The notes under the pieces were generated by a model. It was not told the origin of the DNA. It worked only from the letters and a program-made list of their open reading frames with translations, and ran no database searches. Source: Mycobacterium syngnathidarum (lineage in GTDB: Bacteria; Actinomycetota; Actinomycetes; Mycobacteriales; Mycobacteriaceae). Taken from it: DNA of 64,000 nt. Each line of letters begins with the position of its first letter. Within the stretch, counting starts at the first letter, position 1. Made by a program: the position numbers and the translations under genes. Positions 63,759 to 64,000 of the stretch are shown here, piece after piece. Where the stretch lies: contig NZ_MLCL01000091.1 of assembly GCF_001942625.1 (NCBI RefSeq), forward strand, positions 1-64,000. The letters run 5' to 3'.

Positions 63759-64000
63759 CCTGCGCAAACACACCGTTTAGAGTGGAATTAGGGCGCAGCT
63801 GGTTTTTGAGTGTAGTACACCGGAGCCAGCGGTCCGCTCACCGCCCCACCCAGTGACATTGCCCACGTGTTAACTCAATGCTATTGACATCTGTTCAGCC
63901 TGTGAAAGCATCAATGCAACAGTGCAGAAACATTCGTGTGCACGCGTTAACAGCCGAAGAAAATCTAGTGCGCTTCGCCGCGCACGCATGACATGTCTAA
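63759..64000 (+). promoter_or_regulatory. Probable whiB1 promoter and leader (gene off the right edge)
   Basis: AGTGACATTGCCCACG at 63852-63867 closely resembles the Crp (Rv3676) site I recall upstream of M. tuberculosis whiB1. TTGACA (63884-63889) and AAGCAT (63906-63911), 16 bases apart, are possible promoter boxes; the site centre would lie near -58. CACGTGTTAAC (63864) and CACGCGTTAAC (63941) form an 11-bp near-repeat. A stem GCTGG/CCAGC at 63798-63830 enclosing the palindrome GTGTAGTACAC may end the upstream gene. No coding start is visible before the edge. Confidence 0.6.

Overview
The window is a high-GC actinobacterial chromosome segment. Gene content and order point to a Mycobacterium, most likely a rapid grower (Mycolicibacterium type). 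From about 20 kb to the right edge the order follows the M. tuberculosis interval Rv3193c to Rv3218: UPF0182, Lon-like PDZ protease, zinc metalloprotease, Rv3196-like, AarF kinase, whiB7, uvrD2, mycoredoxin, nudC, K+ channel, adnB/adnA, lipV, alkyltransferase-like protein, moeZ, DUF3152, TetR, DUF3107, MmpS-like, ferritin-like, rhlE, ParA, phosphatase, entC, GNAT, DAG-kinase-like. The last 240 bases look like the whiB1 promoter. Names by homology come from remembered protein sequences; no database was searched.

Left part (1-20 kb) is metabolic and more variable: an EthA/MymA-like Baeyer-Villiger monooxygenase, aofH with a convergent alpha/beta hydrolase, a zinc alcohol dehydrogenase divergent from fadB4, an F420-type nitroreductase, a cell-envelope acyltransferase, an acyl-CoA dehydrogenase, an MFS exporter-SDR pair, a divergent operon of a second BVMO, a TetR regulator and an NtaA/SnaA/DszA-type flavin monooxygenase, a tocopherol-cyclase-like protein, a methyltransferase, an initiator tRNA and a VAO-type oxidase.

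Middle part (20-40 kb) is the conserved Rv3193c-Rv3200c block. An accessory metabolic block is inserted between uvrD2 and the mycoredoxin gene (31.1-37.0 kb): a divergent Rrf2/NAD(P)-binding pair, a class II aldolase-DHDPS-like operon with an XRE-cupin regulator, and a two-gene acyl-CoA dehydrogenase unit. Each of the first two sets carries a clear palindromic operator.

Right part (40-64 kb) holds DNA end processing (AdnAB), cofactor and quinone/siderophore genes (moeZ, entC), RNA metabolism (rhlE) and signalling (PP2C, ParA). A second aroQ, a PP2C phosphatase and a YchJ-like protein sit among the conserved genes.

The strongest signals beyond the genes are: the whiB7 leader, with a 74-codon upstream ORF, an intrinsic terminator and a possible competing antiterminator; the XRE-cupin palindrome, which sits inside a sigma-A promoter and recurs before the regulator gene; the nested Rrf2-site palindrome; and many start codons 6-8 bases after a TANNNT box, indicating leaderless transcripts. 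I saw no insertion sequence, prophage, CRISPR array or rRNA.
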